DNA of 64,000 nt. Origin: Oleiagrimonas sp. C23AA (GTDB lineage Bacteria > Pseudomonadota > Gammaproteobacteria > Xanthomonadales > Rhodanobacteraceae). Each line of letters starts with the position of its first letter. Within the stretch, counting starts at the first letter, position 1. The notes under the pieces were generated by a model, which saw nothing but the letters and a program-made list of their open reading frames with translations, did not search any database and was not told where the DNA came from. Location of the stretch: positions 1-64,000 of the forward strand of contig NZ_JAARLY010000003.1 in the NCBI RefSeq assembly GCF_011759385.1. Reading direction: 5' to 3'. The translations under genes were made by a program, and so were the position numbers. This document shows, one piece after another, positions 29,139-36,623 of the stretch.

Positions 29139-29204
29139 CATTTCGCTGCAGCCGACCGTCATACCGCTACGCGGTCTGCCGGCGGCTGAGTTCACGCGTT
29201 AGGC
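29133..29204 (+). repeat. attC7
   Basis: 72 bp, GCATAAC to GTTAGGC, with ACCGC-TAC-GCGGT in the centre. Confidence 0.88.
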
Positions 29205-29205
29205 C

Positions 29206-29637
29206 GCTTGGAAAACTCACACCCCTCGGTACAAGATCTCACTCACCCTGACGCATCCGAGGCGTCCGGCTGCGGATCTTGGTCGTACGTTGCCTCTTCA
29301 GGCAAGCCATGAGGGTACCGTCGGCGAGCCACGACGCACCCCAACGGGTCGGCCGCTGGGCGGACAGTACAAGGAGAGCTTTTGGCGCGTCTCGCTGCCC
29401 ACGCCCGCTGACGGTGAGCTGGAGCGCTTCCTTGCAATCACAGTAGAGTCACTAGCTCCAAACCTGCCGCACATCTTGGCAGACGGTGGCAAAGCCAGGC
29501 TCTTCATTGGGCTCTTTCTTGAGCAAGAGAACATCGGGCTAGACCTGAGCGCCGAGCTTCTTGGTCGGTGCGGAGCTCTGGGGATTTCGCTAGGCTTCGA
29601 CATATACGGGCCAGACCCTCCCGGGGCTGCGGCCTAA
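29206..29637 (+). CDS. cassette 8: DUF4279 protein, start codon unclear
   Basis: A DUF4279 domain. In frame from about 29,221 the sequence reads YKISLTLTHP, then LGRTLPLQASHEGTVGEPRR, PLGGQYKESFW and a helical half ending GISLGFDIYG. Homology begins upstream of the first ATG/GTG/TTG in this frame (TTG at 29290), and the frame is closed by the attC7 core at 29200. Either a non-standard start such as CTG is used or the start was lost when the cassette formed. Coordinates give the open frame after attC7. Confidence 0.72.
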   Translation, partial: AWKTHTPRYKISLTLTHPRRPAADLGRTLPLQASHEGTVGEPRRTPTGRPLGGQYKESFWRVSLPTPADGELERFLAITVESLAPNLPHILADGGKARLFIGLFLEQENIGLDLSAELLGRCGALGISLGFDIYGPDPPGAAA

Positions 29638-29692
29638 CAGTTCGTCCAAGCCGATGCCGCTTCGCGGCACGGCTTAACTCAAGGCGTTAGAC
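29632..29692 (+). repeat. attC8
   Basis: 61 bp, GCCTAAC to GTTAGAC, GCCGCTTCGCGGCACGGC centre. R'' matches the 5' GTTAGGC of cassette 8. Confidence 0.92.
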
Positions 29693-29705
29693 CGCAGGTA
29701 AGAAT

Positions 29706-30254
29706 GTGCTGACCGACAAAAATGGATTGCCTGTTCTAGATCAGTTCTCAGAAGAAGGCTTCGTCGATTGCGTATTCCGCATTGTGAATCTCGTGCGCGA
29801 TGGCGAGCACTTTGTGTTCGAGCTCCGCTCCTCCTATCGCAACGAGACGGTGGGTGTGAGGGCTCGACTAAGGGCCGAGATCGGTCCAGGAATAGACACT
29901 GAGATGAACCTCATCAAAGAGCACGTGTACTGGAAGGGCTTAGAGATCTCCTCGCTCGGCCCGGAGAGTGACCGCTTTGTGGCTGTACTTGCGTCCCTCT
30001 ACGGCGTCGAATCGATTCCGGAGGCCATGGTGCAGGCAGAAACCTTCACTGTGATCGCGTTGCAGCAGGACGGCACGGACCTTGAGGCTGAGCAGGTCAG
30101 ACTGAAGATCTTCGGTAAAGACGGCTCCGAATTCGCTGAGGATGATTACTATGAGGCCTTCTTCAACGTAGATCTTCCTGATGGGTTCGTTTACTGGAAT
30201 GAGAAGGATGAGAGCTACCGTGAGCCCATGCTCAAAGCACTGGCTGCGGTCTAA
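29706..30254 (+). CDS. cassette 9: hypothetical acidic protein (duplicate of cassette 23)
   Basis: 182 residues, acidic, no signal peptide. GTG start at 29706, because the ATG two bases earlier is immediately followed by a stop. It differs from the cassette 23 product by four residues only. The fold looks alpha/beta; the family is unknown. Dosage or a recent duplication inside the array is implied. Confidence 0.72.
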   Translation: MLTDKNGLPVLDQFSEEGFVDCVFRIVNLVRDGEHFVFELRSSYRNETVGVRARLRAEIGPGIDTEMNLIKEHVYWKGLEISSLGPESDRFVAVLASLYGVESIPEAMVQAETFTVIALQQDGTDLEAEQVRLKIFGKDGSEFAEDDYYEAFFNVDLPDGFVYWNEKDESYREPMLKALAAV

Positions 30255-30308
30255 AAGTTCGTCCACGCCGACGCCGCTTCGCGGCGCGGCTTAACTCAAG
30301 CGTTAGAG
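30249..30308 (+). repeat. attC9
   Basis: 60 bp, GTCTAAA to GTTAGAG. The R'' box has A for the normal last C, a mutation shared with attC23. Confidence 0.88.
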
Positions 30309-30315
30309 AGCAACC

Positions 30316-30663
30316 GTGAGATATCTATCTGTTCAAATTCAACCAGAAAGATCACCCGGCATAGACGTAGAACGGATATCTGAGCTGTTCCAAGAACTTG
30401 CTGATCGCGATGATCTGGTTTTACGGCACAGCTTTGACAACGGGCAAGACAACGGTGCTTATTTCAATTTTACTTTCGGCACGGAGCGTCCCGCTGAACT
30501 TTGGTTTGCCATGCAAGAACTAATTTTTTTAGCTCAAGAACATCAATCGCACATGGCAGCTGCTTCGATGGCTATGTGTTCCGGTGAGGCTGGTTGGGAT
30601 CAATATGCGCAGTTGTATCACTGGAATCCCGAGGTTCCTGTTGTTCCCGCAACCGCCCTCTAA
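30316..30663 (+). CDS. cassette 10: hypothetical protein
   Basis: 115 residues from a GTG start (MRYLSVQIQPERSPGIDVER). Mixed alpha/beta, soluble. Looks like a small ferredoxin-like fold; no family assigned. Confidence 0.65.
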   Translation: MRYLSVQIQPERSPGIDVERISELFQELADRDDLVLRHSFDNGQDNGAYFNFTFGTERPAELWFAMQELIFLAQEHQSHMAAASMAMCSGEAGWDQYAQLYHWNPEVPVVPATAL

Positions 30664-30729
30664 CAGTTCATTCCAGTCGACCTTCCACTGGCTGCGCCAG
30701 CGGCCGGCGGCTAAATTCAAGCGTTAGGC
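30658..30729 (+). repeat. attC10
   Basis: 72 bp, CTCTAAC to GTTAGGC, central CTGGC-TGC-GCCAG hairpin. CTCTAAC complements the 5' GTTAGAG exactly. Confidence 0.9.
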
Positions 30730-30738
30730 GGCTCAGTC

Positions 30739-31020
30739 ATGGATGCCATCCAATCACTCGTCAAATACGTTCTTGCCCTGGAGCAATCGGCCGAGGCGAC
30801 TGCATGCGCTGAGGATCGTTCGATTTACAAGTCGCTACTTGCGGACGCTGGCCCCATCCTCGCAACGGCATCGGCGCTCGACGCGCAATCCAACATCGCA
30901 CCACGTATCTTTCAACATGAGCGGCTCTGGGGCTATTCATGGCTTCAAGATCCAGTCTTTCAAAGCGCATCGGACGCGTGGCAGGCAGTCAAGCTGGCAT
31001 ATGTGCAGGCCGCCGTCTAA
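30739..31020 (+). CDS. cassette 11: small helical protein
   Basis: 93 residues, nearly all alpha-helical and Ala-rich (MDAIQSLVKYVLALEQSAEA). ATG start. No domain recognised; the size and helicity would fit an immunity-type or adaptor protein, which is speculation. Confidence 0.62.
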   Translation: MDAIQSLVKYVLALEQSAEATACAEDRSIYKSLLADAGPILATASALDAQSNIAPRIFQHERLWGYSWLQDPVFQSASDAWQAVKLAYVQAAV

Positions 31021-31073
31021 CATCTCATTCGAGGCGGACGGCTTCACCGCCGCTTAAAACTCCAGCGTTAGGA
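31015..31073 (+). repeat. attC11
   Basis: 59 bp, GTCTAAC to GTTAGGA, GGCGGACGGCTTCACCGCCGC centre. Confidence 0.9.
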
Positions 31074-31078
31074 CTCTC

Positions 31079-31483
31079 ATGCCGGTTAACGTCGTAGCCA
31101 AGCAGCAGATTACCGTTGGCACAGAGGAATTCCTTGAGGCAGCTGCTCCGGATGGCCCTTTTGCTGTGGTCTTCGAAGACGATGGAGACACTGGCTACTT
31201 CTACGCGCTAGATCAATCTCAATCTGGCCAGTCCATCCAAGATGCCATGCACATCTACAACGTGGCCAACGTTACCGACAAGCATCTTCCTTCAGTGGTT
31301 GAGCTCGGCTGGTCTCCCGAAAACTGCAAAGCCGTCTTGCTCATCAATGACTATGCTCACGCCGTCTTCGACTTCTCTACAAAGCGCGGTTACTGTCGCA
31401 CGGGCTTTCCGCCTCCATCCGAGAACTGGCACGGCCACGACTGGGACGATTCTGCATTCAAGCTCTTCGCGGTAGAGTCCTAA
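31079..31483 (+). CDS. cassette 12: DUF2251 protein
   Basis: 134 residues. Matches the DUF2251 pattern: FAVVFEDDGDTGYFYALD, IQDAMHIYNVANVTD, ELGWSPENCKAVLLINDYAH and AVFDFSTKRGYCRTGFP. Cytoplasmic; function unknown. Similar proteins occur near toxin-immunity gene groups in other bacteria, which hints at, but does not show, an immunity role. Confidence 0.78.
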   Translation: MPVNVVAKQQITVGTEEFLEAAAPDGPFAVVFEDDGDTGYFYALDQSQSGQSIQDAMHIYNVANVTDKHLPSVVELGWSPENCKAVLLINDYAHAVFDFSTKRGYCRTGFPPPSENWHGHDWDDSAFKLFAVES

Positions 31484-31533
31484 CCAGTCATCCAAGCGGA
31501 CAGCTTCGCCGCCGCTTAACTCCAGCGTTAGCA
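31478..31533 (+). repeat. attC12
   Basis: 56 bp, TCCTAAC to GTTAGCA. TCCTAAC complements the 5' GTTAGGA of cassette 12. Shortest attC of the array. Confidence 0.9.
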
Positions 31534-31545
31534 CCCAAGGGGGAG

Positions 31546-32025
31546 ATGTTCGTGAACTTCAAGCGTCTGCCTATAGTGCTCGTTGCCTTCTCGGTACTCG
31601 CGGCGAGTTCCGCGGCCTATGCCATCAAGATGCCTCCGCCACCAACCAAGGCTGAGCTGGCGGGTGTGTGGGTTGGGCCTGACGATTCCGGCGCAGTTCT
31701 ACGCTTGGAGCTAGATTATTCCGGCAAAGGTTCTCTCGTAATTAGCAATCACGATCCAAGGTTCACCTTCAAGTACAAAGTCATACTCACAAAAATCAAC
31801 ATTTACAAACTTTCGTTCGGCGTGAAGTCCGTTGGCCATACAAAAGTTGGCTTCACGCTTTCTGGTACATTTCACCCACATGCCATTCAGCTGCAAAGGC
31901 ACCTTTCAACCTTTGACCAAACTTGGTTTCACAATGCCATGCTACTTCGCAGCAAGAGTTTGCAGTCGGGGTTGGAGCACGTACAAACAGTTAGTGGCCA
32001 GCTTCCGCATGGCGTTGGGCGCTAA
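31546..32025 (+). CDS. cassette 13: secreted hypothetical protein
   Basis: 159 residues with a signal peptide ending AAYA (about residue 26), then a KMPPPPTKAELAGVWVG start to the mature part and a beta-strand-rich body. GGGGGAG lies before the ATG. The opening of the mature part recalls small lipocalin-like proteins, without certainty. Confidence 0.65.
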   Translation: MFVNFKRLPIVLVAFSVLAASSAAYAIKMPPPPTKAELAGVWVGPDDSGAVLRLELDYSGKGSLVISNHDPRFTFKYKVILTKINIYKLSFGVKSVGHTKVGFTLSGTFHPHAIQLQRHLSTFDQTWFHNAMLLRSKSLQSGLEHVQTVSGQLPHGVGR

Positions 32026-32091
32026 CAGTTCATTCAAGCCGACGGCCAAACCGCTACGCGGTTCGTCGGCGTCTTAACTCAAGCGTTAGGC
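32020..32091 (+). repeat. attC13
   Basis: 72 bp, CGCTAAC to GTTAGGC, AACCGC-TAC-GCGGTT centre. Confidence 0.9.
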
Positions 32092-32094
32092 CTT

Positions 32095-32607
32095 ATGGAC
32101 ACACAACCGCAGTACAAGGAACGACAACTTGAAGCTGACGAGGCTCGTGAAGTCAGCGTCTTCGCAAAAGACGGCCGCAAGACTGCCAAAGTCGGCTACT
32201 TCACCAACGACTCTGCCAAGATCGTTTCTGCCGTCGACACTCATGTCAATTCACTGCAGCGGGCGATACATGCTGGTTCGCTTACGCTCAACGAGCAAAG
32301 TCGCACCTACTTATCGCTACAGCTCGGCTGCCTTTGGGGTCAGCAACTCATCAAGCAATTTGGGTGGGAGTGGGTTTGTGTCATTGATGGAGATAGCGAG
32401 CTCTATGCAGTCGTTAGCAAAGATCGTGCTCTGATGATGCTTCCAACATACTTCGTGAACGAGTGCCTTCAAGATCCAAACGTTGACTGTACTTCCATAC
32501 TCTCGTTCAACATGATCGCAGCGCAAAAGTTTTCTGAAACCCCCTCCGGAAGCTACTTGAACATACTTGATATTGTTGTTCGCATTGTTCCTCGGCATCT
32601 AGTCTAA
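32095..32607 (+). CDS. cassette 14: DUF3806-like protein
   Basis: 170 residues. The middle (TYLSLQLGCLWGQQLIKQFGWEWVCVID and AVVSKDRALMMLPTYFVNEC) resembles DUF3806, but the match is by pattern only. The ATG lies three bases after the core, so translation may be nearly leaderless or rely on sequence inside attC13. Confidence 0.65.
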   Translation: MDTQPQYKERQLEADEAREVSVFAKDGRKTAKVGYFTNDSAKIVSAVDTHVNSLQRAIHAGSLTLNEQSRTYLSLQLGCLWGQQLIKQFGWEWVCVIDGDSELYAVVSKDRALMMLPTYFVNECLQDPNVDCTSILSFNMIAAQKFSETPSGSYLNILDIVVRIVPRHLV

Positions 32608-32660
32608 CAATTCATCCAAGCGGACACGCTGACGCGCGCCGCTTAACTCAAGCGTTAGGG
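32602..32660 (+). repeat. attC14
   Basis: 59 bp, GTCTAAC to GTTAGGG, GCTGACGCGCGCC centre as in attC1. Confidence 0.92.
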
Positions 32661-32664
32661 CCCA

Positions 32665-32763
32665 ATGGGAGCACTCGATCATTCGTTAGCGACACTCCGC
32701 CTCTTCGGTGACGATTTAGTCCCCGAAGAAATCAGCGCATGTTGGGTACACAGCCCCCCCTAA
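32665..32763 (+). CDS. cassette 15: 32-residue DUF4279 N-terminal fragment
   Basis: A very short ORF (MGALDHSLATLRLFGDDL, then VPEEISACWVHSPP) that matches only the first strand and helix of DUF4279. The TAA stop is the one inside the attC R'' box. The cassette is only 156 bp, so most of a former gene has been lost while both recombination ends survive. Probably non-functional. Confidence 0.6.
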   Translation: MGALDHSLATLRLFGDDLVPEEISACWVHSPP

Positions 32764-32816
32764 CAACTCATCCAAGCGGACGCGCTGACGCGCGCCGCTT
32801 ACTTCAAGCGTTATAA
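32758..32816 (+). repeat. attC15
   Basis: 59 bp, CCCTAAC to GTTATAA. CCCTAAC complements the 5' GTTAGGG of cassette 15. The odd GTTATAA is the 5' core of cassette 16. Confidence 0.9.
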
Positions 32817-32828
32817 GGCATTCGAGAT

Positions 32829-33116
32829 ATGAGCGAACAAGAACAATTTGTTGAATGCTGCACTCATGGAAAGCAACAAGCTACATATGTATGTCAGCAT
32901 ATTTTGCAAAGCCTTCGAGATGGTCAGACCAGGGGGTTTTGGTCTGCTGAGCCGGAGTCGGGCAATGAACGGCCAGATTCATGGTGTAGTGCTTGCGAGG
33001 ATAAAGTTAACAGCACGGGCGGCGAATGGAATGATGAATCCGAGAAATTCGCTGGCTTAACTTTGTTGTGTGGTGCTTGCTATGATCGAGCAAAGAGCAT
33101 GAATAGAAAAAATTAG
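32829..33116 (+). CDS. cassette 16: Cys-rich zinc-binding hypothetical protein
   Basis: 95 residues with CCTHGKQQATYVCQH, then WCSAC and LLCGACYD, giving two likely zinc knuckles. No named domain recognised. Clearly lower GC than the backbone. Its attC is of a different, longer type, so it may come from another integron lineage. Confidence 0.7.
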   Translation: MSEQEQFVECCTHGKQQATYVCQHILQSLRDGQTRGFWSAEPESGNERPDSWCSACEDKVNSTGGEWNDESEKFAGLTLLCGACYDRAKSMNRKN

Positions 33117-33132
33117 CTATGGTGCAAGTACC

Positions 33133-33225
33133 TTATAACAAGTTGCTGTTGTCGCCGCTGCGCGGCTGGGACCTCTGTTCCGGCGCTTCGCGCCTGCACT
33201 ACGGCCCCAAAGCAAAGCGTTAGAT
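33133..33225 (+). repeat. attC16, long type
   Basis: 93 bp, TTATAAC to GTTAGAT, with GCCGCTGCGCGGC and GGCGCTTCGCGCC hairpins. TTATAAC complements the 5' GTTATAA exactly. Confidence 0.85.
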
Positions 33226-33238
33226 ATAGGGGGTCAGG

Positions 33239-33568
33239 ATGCCGCTACCGAACTACAAAGAAATCATCGAGCTCGTTAAAGTCGGTTCAACAGTCGAAGC
33301 ACAAGAAAAAATAATGCAGCTCCGGCAATTAGCTCTCGACCTCCAAGAAGAAAACATCCAGCTAAGAACGACGATTTCAGATCTCGAAGAAAGGCTCCGT
33401 AGGGCAGAGTCTGTCGACGGTGATCCTTGTCCTCGTTGCAGGAAGCGAACGTACTATGTCGAGAGTAGCGAGCCGGACCGGATATTCGGAGACCTGGGAG
33501 GTATGCGTCGTGTTTATAAATGCGCAGAATGCGGATTCACGGAATCTGGAATAAGTGGTGATAGTTAA
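33239..33568 (+). CDS. cassette 17: coiled-coil plus zinc-ribbon protein
   Basis: 109 residues. Residues 15-58 form a coiled coil (MQLRQLALDLQEENIQLR). The C-terminal half is a zinc ribbon with CPRC and CAEC separated by a Tyr/Arg-rich strand pair. GGGGGTCAGG precedes the ATG. Nucleic-acid or protein binding is plausible; function unknown. Confidence 0.72.
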   Translation: MPLPNYKEIIELVKVGSTVEAQEKIMQLRQLALDLQEENIQLRTTISDLEERLRRAESVDGDPCPRCRKRTYYVESSEPDRIFGDLGGMRRVYKCAECGFTESGISGDS

Positions 33569-33671
33569 ATCTAACGAATCGCTGCAGTTGACCGCCCAAA
33601 ACGCTGGCGCGTTTTGGGTTCCCTCCGCAGCCTGCGGCTGCTCCGGCGGCAACTGAGCTCAGGCGTTAGAG
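33569..33671 (+). repeat. attC17, long type
   Basis: 103 bp, ATCTAAC to GTTAGAG, with AAAACGC-TGGC-GCGTTTT and GCAGCCTGCGGCTGC hairpins. ATCTAAC complements the 5' GTTAGAT of cassette 17. Confidence 0.85.
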
Positions 33672-33681
33672 TGCGAGAGAA

Positions 33682-33957
33682 ATGACTCAAGAGTTTGTCG
33701 TTTACAAGGGCGCACGAATGGTCAAGGGGTGGCCCGAGAAAATTGAGGCTGCGCAGCTGCAGCCTACAGTCATGGTCGCCGGTGGCGAACACCAGCGAGT
33801 TCGCTACGGCGCCGAGGCAGACGATTGGGGTGCTGGTACTGGCAACCCGTGCCACGATTGCCGGGTCATCAAAGGTCAGATTCATGTCTTTGGCTGCGAT
33901 GTTGAGCGTTGTCCCGTCTGTGGTGGCCAGCTAATTTCGTGCGAGTGCGACGACTAG
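33682..33957 (+). CDS. cassette 18: CHDC/CPVCGGQ zinc-binding protein
   Basis: 91 residues. VRYGAEADDWGAGTGNPCHD is followed by VIKGQIHVFGCDVERC, PVCGGQ and a CEC end. This pattern recurs in many bacterial hypothetical proteins I recall, without assigned function. Four to six Cys and two His suit one or two zinc sites. Confidence 0.75.
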   Translation: MTQEFVVYKGARMVKGWPEKIEAAQLQPTVMVAGGEHQRVRYGAEADDWGAGTGNPCHDCRVIKGQIHVFGCDVERCPVCGGQLISCECDD

Positions 33958-33973
33958 ATTATGTCGGCTCGCA

Positions 33974-34031
33974 CTCTAACTATTCAGTCAAGCGGACGGC
34001 GTTCCGCCGCCGCTTACTTCAAGCGTTAGTC
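33974..34031 (+). repeat. attC18
   Basis: 58 bp, CTCTAAC to GTTAGTC, GACGGCGTTCCGCCGCC centre. CTCTAAC complements the 5' GTTAGAG. Confidence 0.9.
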
Positions 34032-34034
34032 CGC

Positions 34035-34367
34035 ATGACAAAGCTCACCGCAGATTGGCCCGATGACGCCGACGGCGACGTGTTTCGCCGTCTTGCAGAG
34101 GCTGGTTTTGATTTTGACAAATCCTGGGTTCTCGACTTCAACGTTGACTTCACAAATTGGCCCCCGCCCGAGGCGGCATTGGAGCTTCTGCGTTCAATGT
34201 TTGGCAATCTGGCCGCTCATCCACCCGAGCGTGGATGCCTTGGATATGTGCTGTTCCAAGTCGTTAGCCCGGTTAGCTATGAAGGCGTAACATCGATTCA
34301 ACGCCGCACTAGTAGTGCAATGCAGCCATTCGGCGGCGTGTGTGAGTCTTGGGGAGTCATGCACTAA
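34035..34367 (+). CDS. cassette 19: RraB-like (ribonuclease E inhibitor) protein
   Basis: 110 residues. WPDDADGDVFRRLAEAGFDF followed by a strand with VLDFNVDFTNW and a helix ALELLRSMFG matches the RraB/DUF695 fold, in which such proteins bind and inhibit RNase E. The C-terminal part is divergent. An RNA-decay role is inferred from fold only. Confidence 0.7.
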   Translation: MTKLTADWPDDADGDVFRRLAEAGFDFDKSWVLDFNVDFTNWPPPEAALELLRSMFGNLAAHPPERGCLGYVLFQVVSPVSYEGVTSIQRRTSSAMQPFGGVCESWGVMH

Positions 34368-34371
34368 TGCG

Positions 34372-34443
34372 GTCTAACATCTCATTCAAGCCGACCGCCC
34401 ACTGGCTACGCCAGCGGTCGGCGCCTTAACTCAAGCGTTAGGT
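34372..34443 (+). repeat. attC19
   Basis: 72 bp, GTCTAAC to GTTAGGT, CCGACCGC and GCGGTCGG arms around CTGGCTACGCCAG. Confidence 0.92.
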
Positions 34444-34449
34444 ATACAA

Positions 34450-34794
34450 GTGAGCGATCCGCTACTAGCAAAGCTCGAGCAGGCGCTCACGAACACCACG
34501 GGCGTTTACGTCAACTCGGGTGTCGATGCAGCTAGCTACTTTGCTGGCTTGGCCTCGGATATCCGGACACACATCTGTTCTCCCTTCCCGCTTAGCGCCA
34601 GGGTCATGCCTCCAGGCTTCCCGCACGCTGCAGTGGGTAGCGTGGTCTCGGGTCAGTGCGTTGCACACAGTGCTGGGTATTGGCTGGTGTACCAACCAGA
34701 GCAAGATCGGTTCTGTTGCTTCTGGGGCAGCAACCAGAGCAATCTTGGTGCGCACGGTGTGTTCGGCAGTCCGCTCTATTGTTGGTCCGCGTGA
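34450..34794 (+). CDS. cassette 20: hypothetical protein
   Basis: 114 residues from a GTG start. Soluble, with several aromatic and Cys residues at the end (RFCCFWGSNQSNLG). Family not recognised. Confidence 0.65.
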   Translation: MSDPLLAKLEQALTNTTGVYVNSGVDAASYFAGLASDIRTHICSPFPLSARVMPPGFPHAAVGSVVSGQCVAHSAGYWLVYQPEQDRFCCFWGSNQSNLGAHGVFGSPLYCWSA

Positions 34795-34798
34795 GCAC

Positions 34799-34857
34799 AT
34801 CTAACAATTCATCCAAGCGGACGCGCTGACGCGCGCCGCTTAACTCCAGCGTTAGCC
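34799..34857 (+). repeat. attC20
   Basis: 59 bp, ATCTAAC to GTTAGCC, GCTGACGCGCGCC centre as in attC1. Confidence 0.92.
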
Positions 34858-34864
34858 ACACAGC

Positions 34865-35224
34865 ATGGACAGCCGCCTCTTACACCTCGCCTATTCGAAG
34901 GCATACGCCACGGTCGCTTGGGATAGTCACGGTGAGCATGAGTACGTGCTCGTGGGAGATGGCGTGGCGATAGACGAGCCCCTGCTCCAGGGGCTCATCG
35001 AACGCACCTTCTCACCCGACACTCTTTGGCTAACCCCGAGCAGACATAGCGCCATTCCCGTGCCGCGTAACGACGCCGCTCGTTTCATGGCCGCGAAGCT
35101 AGCGCCGCGTACCAACGTTGTCCTCACGGACGAAGACGTGCAAAGGTTCATAGAGCTAAGCTTTCTTGGCGTTGCTCGCACAGGCAGGGCGCGAGCTAAC
35201 TACTCGTTCAAGCGGACGCGCTGA
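34865..35224 (+). CDS. cassette 21: hypothetical protein
   Basis: 119 residues, soluble, mixed alpha/beta (AYATVAWDSHGEHEYVLVGDG). The reading frame passes into the attC, so the last residues (NYSFKRTR) are encoded by the recombination site. Family unknown. Confidence 0.65.
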   Translation: MDSRLLHLAYSKAYATVAWDSHGEHEYVLVGDGVAIDEPLLQGLIERTFSPDTLWLTPSRHSAIPVPRNDAARFMAAKLAPRTNVVLTDEDVQRFIELSFLGVARTGRARANYSFKRTR

Positions 35225-35252
35225 CGCGCGCCGCTTAGCTCCAGCGTTAGGT
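35194..35252 (+). repeat. attC21
   Basis: 59 bp, AGCTAAC to GTTAGGT, GCTGACGCGCGCC centre as in attC1. Confidence 0.92.
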
Positions 35253-35260
35253 GTGAAGAA

Positions 35261-35515
35261 TTGATTACTGAAGCGATGTTGGATGTGTTCTGTCGATTCG
35301 ACGGGGATGTTGATGGCTTCGCTCGTATCGGAACAGCCGAAGATCGCTCTGTTATTTCAGGCGAGCAATGGACTGGAATTGATGTTTTACTTCAAGAGCT
35401 TCACTTGGCGAAAGCCAACTTGGCCTCTCCTGAGTACGCTACGAATTTAGAGCAGCGCCTTTGTGCCACGGCAGAGAACGACACAGTCAAGGAGCGGCTA
35501 TGGGAGCTGGCTTGA
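35261..35515 (+). CDS. cassette 22: small hypothetical protein
   Basis: 84 residues from a TTG at 35261; an ATG five codons later (35276) is possible. Helical, acidic (EAMLDVFCRFDGDVDGFARI). No domain recognised. Confidence 0.6.
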   Translation: MITEAMLDVFCRFDGDVDGFARIGTAEDRSVISGEQWTGIDVLLQELHLAKANLASPEYATNLEQRLCATAENDTVKERLWELA

Positions 35516-35519
35516 AATC

Positions 35520-35590
35520 CCCTAACAAATCGCTCCAGCCGACGCCCGACTGCTATGCAGTCGGGCGTCGGCTGAGCTCAAGCGTTAGAC
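35520..35590 (+). repeat. attC22
   Basis: 71 bp, CCCTAAC to GTTAGAC, with a long perfect stem CGACGCCCGACTG / CAGTCGGGCGTCG. Confidence 0.92.
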
Positions 35591-35603
35591 CGCAGGTAAG
35601 AAT

Positions 35604-36152
35604 GTGCTGACCGACAAAAATGGATTGCCTGTTCTAGATCAGTTCTCCGAAGAAGGCTTCGTCGATTGCGTGTTCCGCATTGGGAATCTCGTGCGCGATG
35701 GCGAGCACTTTGTGTTCGATCTCCGTTCCTCCTATCGCAACGAGGCGGTGGGTGTGAGGGCTCGACTAAGGGCCGAGATCGGCCCAGGAATAGACACTGA
35801 GATGAACCTCATCAAAGAGCACGTGTACTGGAAGGGCTTAGAGATCTCCTCGCTCGGCCCGGAGAGTGACCGCTTTGTGGCTGTACTTGCGTCCCTCTAC
35901 GGCGTCGAATCGATTCCGGAGGCCATGGTGCAGGCAAAAACCTTCACTGTGATCGCGTTGCAGCAGGACGGCACGGACCTTGAGGCTGAGCAGGTCAGAC
36001 TGAAGATCTTCGGTAAAGACGGCTCCGAATTCGCTGAGGATGATTACTATGAGGCCTTCTTCAACGTAGATCTTCCTGATGGGTTCGTTTACTGGAATGA
36101 GAAGGATGAGAGCTACCGCGAGCCCATGCTCAAAGCACTGGCTGCGGTCTAA
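35604..36152 (+). CDS. cassette 23: second copy of cassette 9
   Basis: 182 residues, almost identical to the product at 29706: four differences seen (V to G in FRIVN, E to D in VFEL, T to A in RNETV, E to K in VQAET). GTG start in the same context. The copied unit includes the leader and the attC, so a whole cassette was duplicated. Confidence 0.72.
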   Translation: MLTDKNGLPVLDQFSEEGFVDCVFRIGNLVRDGEHFVFDLRSSYRNEAVGVRARLRAEIGPGIDTEMNLIKEHVYWKGLEISSLGPESDRFVAVLASLYGVESIPEAMVQAKTFTVIALQQDGTDLEAEQVRLKIFGKDGSEFAEDDYYEAFFNVDLPDGFVYWNEKDESYREPMLKALAAV

Positions 36153-36206
36153 AAGTTCGTCCACGCCGACGCCGCTTCGCGGCGCGGCTTAATTCAAGCG
36201 TTAGGT
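36147..36206 (+). repeat. attC23
   Basis: 60 bp, GTCTAAA to GTTAGGT, nearly identical to attC9 including the R'' mutation. Confidence 0.9.
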
Positions 36207-36213
36207 CGCAGTC

Positions 36214-36549
36214 ATGGATAGTCGCGAGTCCCTGGTACAAGCTCTTCTCTCGTTCGCGCGGCCCGTTCCAGACATCGCGCGCGATCTCTCCGCTTACGGC
36301 TGGGATGCTCCCCGCCCGTTGGCGGCACTGGATGCAACACACGTCTCCTCAGTGCTTAATCGGTACATAGCTGGAGAGTTCTCGGCCGCCCAGGTTGAGG
36401 AGTGGGCCAACCGCATAGAGTGCCGTGAGGACATCGATTACGATCCCTCATCAGCAGTCGGTTTGGCGCTACATGAGCTTGCCAACCCGTTGCTCACCCA
36501 ACCTCTAACAAAGCAATCTGCAACAACGTTGGTTGCAACCCTGTCGTAG
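36214..36549 (+). CDS. cassette 24: helical hypothetical protein
   Basis: 111 residues, all-alpha. SVLNRYIAGEFSAAQVEEWA followed by RIECREDIDYD and ALHELANPLL. The pattern recalls small helical proteins annotated as hypothetical next to secreted-toxin genes, but no family name can be given with confidence. Confidence 0.66.
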   Translation: MDSRESLVQALLSFARPVPDIARDLSAYGWDAPRPLAALDATHVSSVLNRYIAGEFSAAQVEEWANRIECREDIDYDPSSAVGLALHELANPLLTQPLTKQSATTLVATLS

Positions 36550-36554
36550 CTGCA

Positions 36555-36614
36555 ACCTAACTACTCATCCAAGCGGACGCGCGTACCGCGCGCCGCTTAA
36601 CTCCAGCGTTAGAC
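36555..36614 (+). repeat. attC24
   Basis: 60 bp, ACCTAAC to GTTAGAC, GCGCG-TACC-GCGCG centre. ACCTAAC complements the 5' GTTAGGT. Confidence 0.92.
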
Positions 36615-36623
36615 GGCAAAATA

